Positions 1 through 12,037 of a stretch of DNA of 64,000 nucleotides are shown here, in pieces (the first letter of the stretch is position 1; the number at the start of each line of letters is the position of its first letter). The position numbers and the translations under genes were made by a program. Location of the stretch: assembly GCF_963678635.1 (NCBI RefSeq), contig NC_087062.1, positions 18,527,789 to 18,591,788 of the forward strand, in the 5' to 3' direction. Source of the stretch: Symsagittifera roscoffensis. Lineage: Eukaryota; Xenacoelomorpha; Acoela; Convolutidae. The notes below the pieces were generated by a model that had not been told where the DNA came from, did no database searches, and worked only from the letters and a program-made list of their open reading frames with translations.

Positions 1-2769
1 TCACAAAAAATTATAAGGTTCTCATGTATCGACCTTAAACATGCACAAAGTCAGCTCACATTTTCAAGAAAAGCGACTAACTATTGCAAATTTAAAATTG
101 CCGGGGGTGATATTGTCGAGGGTTTTAAGCAGGGGCGGACTCAGGGAGCCCCCTCAGCCATTCGACCCCGTGCCGGTCCAAAGGGTCCCCTTTGCTACTC
201 TTTTAAGCTATCCAGATTCTAAAGGTGCCATTATATACTAATTATAGAGGAGGAAGCGCGCGCCAAAAAACGCGTTTTGTTGTCAACATCTTCCGAAAAA
301 GTGCCTAAAGTGTCTTTTTTGGCCTGTTTTTTTTTCCAAAAAATTGACTGCAACAAATTGATTGAAAATCCGACCCCTCGAGAAAACCCTAGATCCGCTC
401 CTGGTTTTAGAGTCAAGGAGATATCCCAAATGATATCCAAGGAATCACAGATATTTCAGTTGAAAAAATTTCGCATACCTATTTTTATCAGGATGATAGT
501 TCTTCACCATCAACCATCAGCTCTTTTAGTAGTAGTTTGGCTTAGCTGAGACCATATTCTTAATCCTTTTTGGTATTTTAATTGTCTTGTCATAGTAGTT
601 TTATGAGGGTTTTCAACATTTAGTTAAGTTACTGAGATTTTTAATTGAAAAAATGTCTGTTTTTCAAGTGGAATAGCTACGTAAAACGCTTCAATACGGT
701 ATCACATTTTTCAAGGAGTAAACGAAAAACCCACCCCAGACCATAGTTCCACCCCAATACGTGAGCAAAAACTTTTTCTTGAAAAGGGGAAACCTTATTG
801 CACAATTTCTTGTATTATATATGAAATACTGTTTATTTTTATGCACGCTTCAATCACACGCGTGCATAAATTTAAAATGAATTCAAGAGCAGCGGAATAA
901 CACGTGGGGTCTGACACAGAAGCGAAGCGGAGTTTCCCACCATTTGCGATACAACACAAACATAAAAAGAAGCATAAACATAAGAAGCCTGGAAAAGAGG
1001 AAATGTTGAAAAATTATGTCTACCGAAAACTTAATTTTCAAATGATTCAACTTTTAATTTAGCAACGGGAAAAAAAATACGAAGAGGAAACAAAGCCGAC
1101 AATCGTGATGTAGACACACAAAGAGCCGAAAAAAAATGATTTCAGAAAAAAGTCTTCAAAGTCTAAGTCCCTCCTGAAACAACGATGAACAACAGTTGCA
1201 CTTGCAACTACAGTTACAGTTGCTTCAAGCATAAGAAAAGTCTGTGATGTGGCAACTAAGTCGACAATCTTCAAGCGGACACTAGTCGAGCCAAAAAATT
1301 CATTTTATGAAAAAGTATTTCAAAAGCTTCAACTCCCCCTTGAAACTACAATGAACAACACTTGGACTTGCCACTACAGCAAAAATTGCTTGCAGCGAAA
1401 GCAAAACCCGTGAGGTGGCAACTAAGCGAACAAAATTAGAGCAAACAAAAAGTCCAATATTTTAATTTTTAACTCAGACCTTAGGGTGCAAAAACGACGG
1501 CGTTTCTTCTAGGCCAAAAGGGAAGGAACCTGGAAACTGTTACGCTCAAATAAGAAATCAGGTTAAAGATTTGTAAGAAATGTTGTTAATAGTAAAGTCT
1601 AGTGCTCGATTAAAAGACACTTGCTCTTGCGAGTGTAATAACCAGGAACAATCAAAACAGGCGGCGTCTTCTCCGCTTTTATGGTTCATACCCGCGACTT
1701 TTCTGATTAATTGTTAAGATAAATGCAGGTTGCAAAAAAACGTTTCCAGTAAAAAAAAACACATAAATATTTAAAACGTTCTAAATATGTTTGTACAAAC
1801 AAAAAAAACAATGCAATTATATGCAGTCTGCGCGCCGTACTTTTTCTAGTTGAGTGCTCTTTTCATTTCACTTTCAGTAGTATCTACCGTTTCCCGGCAC
1901 TTTCGAGCCATTCGCATCGTTCGATGCCTCGTTCACAAATACCACTGAGGAAACTTTTCCATGAATACAGTTCAGTTAGTCAAAGCACACAAGAAAATCT
2001 AACAATCCGGGGAAGTTGTTTTAAACACTAATTTATTCGCTGTTTAACGTGTTTTAAACATGTTTTAAACATTGCAAACCTGGATAAATTTGTACCTTTT
2101 TCTGAGAAACACAGGCATTTTTGCAAGAGTGGGATGTATATTTCTGAGTGCGTGAGTGTTTTGCGTATTACAAGGATAATTTTTTACGATGACAGCTCTT
2201 TTTGACTCGACCAGTTATCGGATTTTTGTTCGAATCTATGACAATTGAACAATTTTTTTCAGCAGTGTGGCAAATAAGACGGCCGCAGTTAAGGCGACAA
2301 CCGTTTTGGTGGGAATTTAAGACAACAGCACAAACTCTTCGATAGTTTTCCTTCTGAGAAATAAAATTTGGCTAAATTCGAACAATTCAATTTACGTTTT
2401 ACCTCTCCTTTGCCGTCTTAATGTCTTGTCCTCCTTATGTCTTGACGTTTTATTTTCCTAGCACCGAATTTAATCACAAGTGCATCTCCTGAAATTTTAT
2501 ACTCGGTCGCGGTTTGTTTCATAACTGAATTAGAAGGGTGGAATGTAATCCAAATTTTTTCCACACTAAAGTGGGTGGGAACAAAAAAATTAGTTGTTTT
2601 TTAGCTTCAATTACTGGTCGGAACAATCTGCTCTGCATGCTCAGCAGCCAGATACTATTGAAAAGTCAAAGCTGTTTCGGTGTATTGGCAAAAAAGTTGC
2701 TCAATTATAATTGTATGGCAACAGTAACTTCTTTCTTTCTCAATTAAACATAATGAAAAAGGGACTTAC
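1..2769 (-). other. Intron or flanking DNA downstream of the sacsin-like exon
   Basis: The region begins with the donor GTAAGT at 2769 (minus strand). No open frame in it resembles sacsin or another known protein; the short frames are AT-rich noise. The only structure seen is the diverged tandem repeat at 1085-1440. Confidence 0.5.
1085..1440. repeat. Diverged two-copy tandem repeat, about 177 bp
   Basis: Two adjacent segments (about 1085-1260 and 1262-1440) share the same order of words: CTTCAA, CTGAAAC or TTGAAAC, ATGAACAACA, a GCACTTGCAACTAC-like stretch, then GTGGCAACTAAG at the end. Related words recur around 5690-5960 (for example GGGAACTAAGTC), so this is probably an old dispersed repeat. 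No coding potential is seen. Confidence 0.45.
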
Positions 2770-4885
2770 CTGATGTTTTAATGGGAATTTTTAAATGATC
2801 TGCAAGAATTTTTTTCAACCACTCATCTGCGTAATAACTTTCGTTCAAATTTATGTGGGCCAACAACTGTTGCATTCGATCACAAAGGTTTTGAAAATCG
2901 TCGATGGTGTTCATGTTTTGAACAGTACTGTTTAGTGCATCACAGGGAAGAAGGAGATTGTTGAGACCCAAGTTAGCGCTCATGAACTCCCTGTGCTCTT
3001 CTGTGAGCTTCATTCCTTCGCATGGAAAAAAGCTGCCAGTGAAATCAAGAAATTCGGCGATCTTCGAGTCCGGATTCACGAGCTCCAAAGGTCTCTTCAT
3101 CTCTACGTGGCCACTCACGCTTTTTGTCGAAACCCAGGAATAGTTCTTGAGGAGATTCATTACAGCTGTGTCTCCTCTCATCTGATCAAGTGCGTAATGC
3201 ACGATTGAAAGAAAATTTTCTCTGAAAACTTCGTTTGAACCGACATACAATTCAACCGAGAGAGGAATCAGCTGATGAAAGATATCCACGAAAGACTTTT
3301 CTTTTTCTTTGAAGAAACCAGAGGCGAATAATCGCAGACATTCTAATATTTTGGGCGGCAATACAAGGTAGATTGCTCCATTCAAAGTTTCTGGTTTCAG
3401 TACTGCCGAGCAAGTCGAAAGACTTTGTCTTATATTATCAGGAATATCATCAGATATAAGGAACACTTTCGGGTTGCAAAGAGCAACTAAGTTCAACGAG
3501 TTCGGACTACAGAATACAGTGAGCAAAGGATCGGAAGCAATTCGCGTGTAGAATGTTTCCATCACCACTTTGCAAAGCGGGTCTGCATCGTTGGACATTT
3601 TTGGAAACAGATGAAAAAGATGTTCCTGAGAGTGGGTACAGCTCCTGGTGAGTACAGCTGTGCAAAGACTTTCAGCGGCACCCAACTGCAGGATGTCTCG
3701 GTTCCAAGATCCATCACTTGACTTGTCAGCCGACTTGTCGTCCGCCGAGTTCAGCTCCAGGTAGCGTCTGGAAGAAGTCACCGCGAACGTCCCGTTCACC
3801 AGAAACGGCAGTCCAGTGTCTTGAGGGTGGGGCAGAGGTAGGAAACAGAACAAAATTCGAACATGGCAGTTTTTCGTCAAGTCCAAATCATGTGAAGGAA
3901 AAGCAATAGATCCCACACACCTGGTTCCGTCTAATGATTTTTTTCCTGGCGCAGTCACAAAAATATCCCATTGGTAGCTTTGACTTTTTTGAGTATCTTG
4001 AATTATGATCTTGTATGATGACTTGAACTCGTCTTCAAGTTTGAAAAGAACGCGAGCTCCGATGTCATTGGAGTCCAGAAAATTACGGCCAAAATTCGAC
4101 AGAACTTCAGTTCCCTGATCTCGTTTCAAACAGATCTCAAATTTGTTAACGAACTGCAGGAAGATAAGAAACAGATCCGAAGAGCCTTTTGTCATTTCAA
4201 TCAGCTCCATTGCACTCTCTATGGTGTACGGTTTATCGCATATTTTACTCCATTTGGCATGATCTTCGGTTCTTAGTGGTAATCGAAAGATGGTGCCCTC
4301 AAAATTTTCTCCATTTTTTATTTTTTCAACCGAAAATCCAAAAAGTCCATCGAATGGTTTCAGCTGACCGATCATGGAATCAGCAATGGGCTTTCCGTTT
4401 TTTTCGCGAATTGCAGTCAAGTCATACCTGGCCCCTCTTTTACCTCGCAGAAACTTCTCATGGGGATCAAGTAAGCAGAGGGAAGTCTTACTCACGAACT
4501 GAGGTAGGTCAGTCAAGTTGTACACAGAGTTGAAACCCAGTCCAAACTTGCCAACTTTCTTGCGGTCATCCAGCTTCGTTTCACCGCCAAACTCACACAG
4601 GTTCTCGAAGTCTGCATCCTGGAAAGGCTTGTTGTCCCAAAAGACAAGCGCTGGTCCTTGGAATTGGGCTAGTTTATCGTTGATGAGTAGCTCAGTTGTG
4701 TGGGTTCGCAAGTCAAGCATTAGGCAAGCTTCAGTTGCCTGAGCATCATCTGCATTTTGTATGAGCTCCTTTGGAACTGGGAGTCCGTCTGGGTAGTCTT
4801 TAAGGAGGGTTCGAATTCTGCGAGTCAGGGGTTCTCTTTGTCCAAACTCCATTCCCTCCCCGGCTAGATCCTCGTCAGAATCCAT
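2770..4885 (-). CDS. Sacsin-family protein, first coding exon (partial gene, continues left)
   Basis: This exon encodes about 705 residues of a sacsin-like protein, a family of large proteins with GHKL/HSP90-like ATPase domains linked to co-chaperone functions. From the chosen Met, residues 39-48 (KELIQNADDA) match the N-box of the family and residues 109-126 (KKVGKFGLGFNSVYNLTD) match the glycine-rich ATP-lid region. AQFQGPAL (73-80) and LLDPHEKF are also typical of sacsin repeats. I chose the Met at 4885 (MDSDEDL) because sacsin similarity starts shortly after it and a good splice acceptor (CATTTTAG, exon from 4923) lies just upstream, so the in-frame extension to 5050 is probably intron. 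The exon ends at a consensus donor (CAG|GTAAGT, cut after 2770) in phase 1. No later sacsin exon is visible to the left, so the gene must continue beyond position 1. Many invertebrates carry shorter sacsin-like paralogues, so orthology to vertebrate SACS is not claimed. Confidence 0.88.
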
Positions 4886-4923
4886 CACCGAAAAGGAGTT
4901 TCGATTCACAATGATTGAAGTTT
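4886..4923 (-). other. Putative 5' UTR part of the sacsin-like exon, with splice acceptor
   Basis: On the minus strand ATTTTAG directly precedes 4923, and the start codon follows 38 bases later. This suggests a spliced upstream noncoding exon. The alternative is an unspliced transcript whose reading frame opens at 5050. Confidence 0.4.
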
Positions 4924-5050
4924 CTAAAATGAAACATTTTTCATGAACTATTTTTGCTATAAGAGTTTGAAGCTTCCATATTGTTCCGAATGTCAAAAAA
5001 AATTGTTTTAGCTGTGGTTCTCTGAGCGGGTGCCATCTCACAGGTATCAT

Positions 5051-6560
5051 TCAATGACGTAAAATATTCGTGCAATGGTGGTCGTATTCATGCGCGCTCT
5101 CCGATCTTTCTATTATGCTCAACGCATGGGTGGTGGATTAATTTGGATCATAAATCATTTAAAAAAACAGTATGGTCTAATGAGTTTGTTTGTAAAGCTG
5201 AACAATGTTCTCATGGTCCTTTAACGTAACTGAAATGGGTTTTGTTAAAGAAGTGGTAAGCTTTTCAAAAAGATGATAAACTTTCCAATTTTGTCGAAAA
5301 TGTCAAAATACAATTTTACAAACTTTGGGTCACTGATGGATCAGTTAGCCTGTCTCTGCTCAACTTGGAACGAATTTTAAACTCAATTGTTGTTCTGAAT
5401 TTCGAAGAAAGCGCAGATTATTTATGCTTTGGGTGGCTTTTATATTATAGCAAAATTCTGATGAACAAATGAGTAGTTTTAAACAAAAAATTTTACAGAG
5501 ACGAAGCTGAGCTTTGCACCAATTGCGATTCAAGAATGAATGACTATGATTGAAATCAAATGAAAAAAAAACACTGAAAAAACTCAAAAAGTACATTTTT
5601 GTTTCAAAAATTTGCAAAGCCCAAATCATCTGGAACAAAATTATCTGCACCGTCAAAAACTTTGCAAAGAGCTTTCCGAATGCTAGAATGAAGTCGAACT
5701 TTCAAAAAACTCTTTTCTGCGGGAACTAAGTCAGCAAATATAAGCAGGCACAAACATCTAAAATAGCCGAAAGTTTTCAAATTGCAAAGAAGCAGGTCCG
5801 AACAGGAATCAAACTCCTGGGCTTTGTCGTCTCAAGAATCGTATTATTACAAGTTGAAAGAACGCTGAAACTTCAAAAAAATTGGGCTACGGGAATCACG
5901 CCGACAAAAATGGGCAGACTGACAATAGTCCGAAAAAGCACAAAAATCAAGTTTATAAAAACAGGTTATAAGATCAGAAACCTTGCATTCGAAAGAAAAC
6001 TGAAAATGAATTTTTTAAAAGTCAAACAAAAACTAGCTTAAAAGATTTTTTTCAAATTGAGGGTTTCAGCGTGTTTACAACGCGTGTGAAAAAACGTGTG
6101 TGAAAAAACTTTTCATCGTAATATTCTCTTTGAATTGAATTTAATAATCAATTGTATAGAATTTTCCTAAAAAACACCCGGCATAAAAACCGACAAAAAT
6201 TGGGCCGAAATCAATTAAGCCTACTTAAAAAAAACTATTTTACATCAAAAGTTTTTTAACCGTACATCCAGGAACGCATTAACAATAGGCACTGTTAAAT
6301 TTGAAATGTTGCGAAAAAAGAGATATGAAAAAAAAGAGATCAACCCGTGAACAAAATTGTTTACGGGAAAAAATTGGGGGCTTTAAAATTGCTAGTTGGG
6401 CTTTGCTCTGGACTAATTTATGCACGCTGTGAAGATTTCAATTATGATTCTGAAACTGCAACGCGTTGCATTTATGCAAGGCTCATTATTCCGCACTACA
6501 AAATCGTTCCAAACTAAACAAGCAAGCTAATTGATCGTATTAATTTTGTACCTATCATAT
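5051..6560. other. Intergenic, AT-rich, no gene seen
   Basis: No credible frame, splice pair or RNA gene was found. Weakly repeated words around 5690-5960 resemble the repeat at 1085-1440. Confidence 0.4.
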
Positions 6561-6564
6561 TTTT

Positions 6565-6898
6565 GTTCCATCTTTCGGAAAAAGTGACGGACATTTTGTG
6601 CTCGCGGTGTTTTTGTTCTCTAGACAAAGTTGGGTTTTTCAACAAGAAACTTTTGACGCGATATTTATTTAGAACTCGAAAAGTATTGTTGTCCTAAGCT
6701 CAAAATTTAAATGATATTTCATCTCTGATTTTTTTGTATGGGGGCTTAAAGCTTGCCAGTTTGGGACACTTAACTCGCAATATAGTTCGTTTTAAGAACG
6801 CTTCAGCAGAGATTTATCGTTCTGATTTTCATTTTTTTTTGAAATTTTCATCCATGCAGGCGGAACATTCAGGACTTCGGCCTCATAAAAGCAGGCTG
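6565..6898 (-). mobile_element. Family M element, old diverged copy
   Basis: Read on the minus strand this follows the M layout. There is a degenerate start (the plus strand ends in GCGGAACATTCAGGACTTCGGCC, a decayed form of the M hairpin end). The middle holds CAAACTGGCAAGC-like words, and the far end carries GAGCACAAAATG and GGAAC. Internal deletions are present. It is much more diverged than the copies at 26-42 kb, so it is an older insertion. Confidence 0.6.
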
Positions 6899-7640
6899 TT
6901 GGGTACACTAATCATGCTTTTTTGATATTTTTTGATCATAAACTATTCGATACCGATTAAGTGGAAGAAAATAAAAATTAAATATCCCAAATAATCAATC
7001 TTTATATCCCCATAACCTAAATAAATCAGGTCACAGGAAAAATAATGTTTTAAATTTGAGCTCAAACCATCAAAATTTTTAACACTATTTAAAAAATTTG
7101 TCAAAATTAATTGTTGCAAAATCAAAACAAATGGAAAAAAAATTAATGTCTTATGTTTACTTGTTGCAGCATGCAGCAACTAGGCTGTGATTTAATCTGT
7201 ACTGCAAATCAGTCCAAAATCATGAGCTAAAAACTAATTGATTCTTTTTCTAACCAATTTTTCCGCGGTAATTTTTATAGTTTGATCGTTGTAGAGCGCA
7301 ATCAATTTATTTTAATTGGCCAGGAACGAAAACCAGATCATTGAAATGAAAAATTTGATTCTGTTAATCAAGTTTTTAACCCGAAAAAAGTCTATATTCC
7401 GATTTGAAACGCTTGTTAGTCAAAAGCGTAAAGAACGCTTTTTTTATCCAACCACAGAACATATAGAGAAACTTCTTTGGGTCTTCTAGTTGTTTTTGGT
7501 TCGCAAATCAATGCAATTCTATTAGATTATGCCTAACTTACTACTTTTCTAAGCTTTCGTCTGGCTCCTCTTATCACTCCACGCACAAAAAAGAAAAACT
7601 GAAAACTTAAATATTTCAACTGCTTCTCATTAATGTTGAG
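6899..7640. other. Intergenic, no gene seen
   Basis: AT-rich sequence between the old M copy and the satellite array. No supported feature. Confidence 0.35.
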
Positions 7641-9785
7641 GGCACGTTTGTTTACGTTAAATTTGTTTATGAGAACCAGTAAAAAGGGGGACCAACAATT
7701 TTCTTTACCAATAACTATTCGTTACGGATGAAGTGGCAGTCGGTGGGCATTCACTTGTACCAAAAAGAAAAATCAGTATCATTTGTACCAATTTAGACAA
7801 TCAATCGCCTTAGTACCAAAAAAATTTAGTCACACATAAGTTAGTCGAAAGGTAGTTTCTCTGAGTTTGCCAGTGACTTGATCTTTTTAATAATTTCAAT
7901 TAAAAAAAACGTTAGCAGGAAAATCCACCAAAAAAATTATAACCAAGATTTCCTCGGTCTGGGACAACAGACCGACAGGACTTCAATACGAAGGGAATTC
8001 AAGCCGAAATTTAAACTTTACAAGAACTTCAAAACGCTAAACTTTCATCAGTAAAATGTTTACTTTCGAAAAAACAGAAAAGTTCAATTGATAAAATATT
8101 TTGAACAAAACATTACACCAGTTAAAATTTCTATCAAATATTTAGATCAGGCGGATTTTGAAAGAAATAAATTATAAACATGAAAAAACTTCTTCAACAA
8201 CGGGATCAACCGTACCATCCCTACCCTCCCTCCCAAAAAAAGGTGAGAAAACAATGATTTTTCATACCAAAAAGAAAAATCAGTATCATTTGTACCAAAT
8301 TAGACAATCAATCGCCTTAGTACCAAAAAAATTTAGTCACACAGATAAGTTAGTCGAAAGGTAGTTTCTCCCAATTTGCCAGTTAATTGATCTTTTTGAT
8401 AATTTCATTTTAAAGAAACCTTAGAGGCAAATCTAACACAAAAAAAAAGATAACCAAGATTTCCTGGGACTAGGACAGCAGGCAGACAAGACTTCAAGAC
8501 AAAGGGACTTCAAGCTGAAATTTAAACTTTGCAAAAACTTCAAAACGCTAAACTTTCATCAGTAAAATGTTTACTTTCGAAAAAACAGAAAAGTTCAATT
8601 GATAAAATATTTTGAACAAAACATTACACCAGTTAAAATTTCTATCAAATATTTAGATCAGGCGGATTTTGAAAGAAATAAATTATAAACATGAAAAAAC
8701 TTCTTCAACAACGGGATCAACCGTACCATCCCTACCCTCCCTCCCAAAAAAAGGTGAGAAAACAATGATTTTTCATACCAAAAAGAAAAATCAGTATCAT
8801 TTGTACCAAATTAGACAATCAATCGCCTTAGTACCAAAAAAATTTAGTCACACAGATAAGTTAGTCGAAAGGTAGTTTCTCCCAATTTGCCAGTAAATTG
8901 ATCTTTTTGATAATTTCATTTTAAAGAAACCTTAGAGGCAAATCTAACACAAAAAAAAAGATAACCAAGATTTCCTGGGACTAGGACAGCAGGCAGACAA
9001 GACTTCAAGACAAAGGGACTTCAAGCTGAAATTTAAAGTTTGCAAAAACTTCAAAACGCTAAACTTTCATCAGTAAAATGTTTACTTTCGAAAAAACAGA
9101 AAAGTTCAATTGATAAAATATTTTGAACAAAACATTACACCAGTTAAAATTTCTATCAAATATTTAGATCAGGCGGATTTTGAAAGAAATAAATTATACA
9201 CATGAAAAAACTTCTTCAACAACGGGATCAACCGTACCATCCCTACCCTCCCTCCCAAAAAAAGGTGAGAAAACAATGATTTTTCATACCGAAAAGAAAA
9301 ATCAGTATCATTTGTACCAAATTAGACAATCAATCGCCTTAGTACCAAAAAAATTTAGTCACACAGATAAGTTAGTCGAAAGGTAGTTTCTCCCAATTTG
9401 CCAGTTAATTGATCTTTTTGATAATTTCATTTTAAAGAAACCTTAGAGGCAAATCTAACACAAAAAAAAAGATAACCAAGATTTCCTGGGACTAGGACAG
9501 CAGGCAGACAAGACTTCAAGACAAAGGGACTTCAAGCTGAAATTTAAACTTTGCAAGAACTTCAAAACGCTTAACTTTCATCAGTAAAATGTTAACTTTC
9601 GAAAAAAAAGGAAGTTCAATTCATAATAAATTTTGAACATAACAATACACCAGTTAAAATTTCTATCAAATATCTAGATCAGGCGGATTTTGAAAGATAT
9701 AAATTATGACGATGAAAAAAATTATTCAACAACGGGATCAACCGTACAATACCCCCCCCCCCCCTCCCCCGCCCAAAAAGAAAAA
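7641..9785. repeat. Satellite array part I: 511-bp tandem units
   Basis: Near-identical units repeat with an exact 511-bp period; the same words start at 8158, 8669 and 9180. A partial, more diverged unit lies before them (7641-8157) and a drifting one after. A 68-codon open frame in each unit is a by-product of the repeat: its sequence has no domain and the frame is lost in the older units. Each unit contains the family A end (GGGACTTCAAGC) and the words GTACCAAAAAGAAAAATCAG and CAATCAATCGCCTTAGTACC. The very low divergence points to recent amplification or homogenisation. Confidence 0.85.
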
Positions 9786-11920
9786 GAAGTGAGAAAACAT
9801 TGATTTTTCATAACCTAACTTTGAGCATAGCCTAGACTCGTTCAAAATTAACGGTTTCACTAAAAAATGAATTAAATTACTCATTTCGGTAATTAACAGC
9901 TCATAAGTGAATTCAGCATTTTAAAAAAGTAAAAAAAAAAACATATTTATTTGCGCATTTGTATGAAATGCATATTTTATACAATTTATTTTTCAGAATT
10001 AATACATGATTGCGGGGGAGATTGTGCGTTGACGCAAAAGAGTTTCAATTTCAAGCCTGCTCGTCTATCAGGGCAAAGCCCTGAATGTTCCGACTGCACC
10101 TTATAATCCGTATCGGTTAGTTTTTGGGATAAGAAAACAAGGAAAAATCATGAAATTGGATTGCGTGCTAAAACGATAGAGTGGTCCCAAGAAAAAGCTA
10201 CTATGCTAAAAAGGTCTCTCATGTATTTCGCGTATAATAATTGAACAAATTAGTAAATGTGAACTAAAATTACCGTAATGTATGTTTACGTTAAATATGT
10301 ATATATATAACAGTTAAAAAGGGGGACCAATAATTTTCTTTACCAACAGTTATTCAATACCGATGACGTGGCAGTCGGTGGGCGTCCTCGTGTACCAAAA
10401 AGAAAAATCAGTCTCAATTGTACCAAATTGAACAATCAATCGCGTCAGTGCCAAAAAAATTATTTGGTACCCGTTCTGTAGACCTGGTTTAAAAGTATGG
10501 TCGCGAAAAACTACCATTGATCCTATACAAACTCAGGCAGATAAGTTAGTCGAAAAATAGTTTCTTCAAAATTGCCAGTTATTTGATCTTTTCGATAATT
10601 TCATTACAAAGAAAACCTTAGAGGCAAATCTAACACAAAAAACGATAACCAAGACTTCCTGGGACCAGGACAGCAAGACTTCAAGAAGAAGGGACTTCAA
10701 GCCAAAATTTAAGTCTACAAGAACTTCAAAACGCTAAACTTTCATCCGTAAAACGTTTACTTTTGAAAAAACAGGGAAGTTCAATTCATGAAAAAATTTT
10801 GAACATAACAATACACCAGTGAAAATTTCTATTAAAAACTTAGATCAGGCGGATTTTGAAAGAAACAAATTATGCACCTGAACAAAATTCTTCAACAACG
10901 GCACCAAACGTACAATCAACGACCCCCCACCCCTCCCCCAAAAAAAAAGGTTAAGAGTGAGAAAACATAAATTTTTCATAACCTAACTTTGAGCATAGCC
11001 TACACTCGTTCAAAATTGACGAATTTAATAAAAAATGAATTGAATGACTCATTTGGGTAATTAACAGCTCACAAATGCATTCAGCATTAAAAAAAGTTTA
11101 AAAAACCTTTTTATTGGCTCGTTTGTATGAATTGCAAATTTTATACAGATTTATTATTCAGAATTAAAACATAATTGCGGTGGAGAGTGTGCGTTGATCG
11201 CAAAAAAGTTTCAATTTCAGGCCTGCTCGTCTATCAGGGCAAAGCCCTCAATGTTCCGACTACACCTTATAATCAATATCGATTAGTTTTTGGGATAAGA
11301 AAAACAATGAAAAACTCAAGCATTGTAATCATGAATTTTGATTAGGTGCTAAAATGATAGAGTGGTCCCAAGAAAAAGCTACTATGATAAACAGGTCCCT
11401 CATGTATTTCGCGTGTAACAATTGAACAATTTAATAAAGGTGAAATAAAGTTACCTTAATGTATGTTTACGTTAAATGTGTTTATATAAAACAGTTAAAA
11501 AGTGGGACTAACAATTTTCTTTACCAACAGTTACCCAATACCGACGAAGTGGCAGTCGGTGGGCGTTCAAGTGTACCAAAAAGAAAAATCAGTCTCATTT
11601 TTACCAAATTGAACAATCAATCGCGTTAGTACCAAAAAAATATTTGGTACCCGTTCCGTGAACCTCGGTTAAAAGCATGGTCGTGAAAAACTACAAAATC
11701 AGACAGATAAGTTAGTCGACAGGTAGTTTCTCCCAATTTGCCAGTTAATTGATCTTTTTGATAATTCCATTTTAAAGAAAACCTTAGAGACAAATCTAAC
11801 ACAAAAAATGATAACCATGATTTCCTGAGAATAAGACAGCAGGCAGACAAGACTTCAAGACGAAGGGACTTTTAGCCGAAATTTAATCTTTACAAGAACT
11901 TCGAAACGCTTAAGTTTCAT

Positions 11921-12037
11921 GGCGCCGACCGTCCTCTGATCAAGCAGAGAGATGGTCCAGGGCGAGGTCTTTGCATTGCACAGCGCGGAGGTTGACCCCT
12001 GCGATTTCTCCAAGTGAGAAACTCGGACGCACAATTT
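11921..12037 (+). pseudogene. U1 snRNA pseudogene fragment, satellite copy 1
   Basis: The segment contains unmistakable U1 landmarks in order: a stem-loop I remnant (CTGATCAAG ... GGTGG), CCAGGGCGAGGC, the stem-loop II loop ATTGCAC that binds U1A in known U1 RNAs, TTGACCCCTGCGATTTC, GAAACTCGGA, and CACAATTT at the Sm-site position. The 5' splice-site-pairing end (ACTTACCTG) and the whole 3' stem-loop IV are missing, and no snRNA promoter is evident, so it is a truncated pseudogene. It replaces about 34 bp (CAGTAAAATG ... GAAAAG) found at the same place in units that lack it. Confidence 0.85.

Noticed and set aside
5790-5860. tRNA T-arm-like word (minus strand AGGAGTTTGATTCCTG)
   Set aside because: No A box or cloverleaf could be placed around it.
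8158-9386. Three copies of a 68-codon open frame that could look like a small gene family
   Set aside because: They sit at the exact 511-bp satellite period, have no domain, and are lost in diverged units.
7641-9785. CRISPR-like regular repeat
   Set aside because: The whole 511-bp unit repeats, with no short repeat alternating with unique spacers, and the DNA is eukaryotic.
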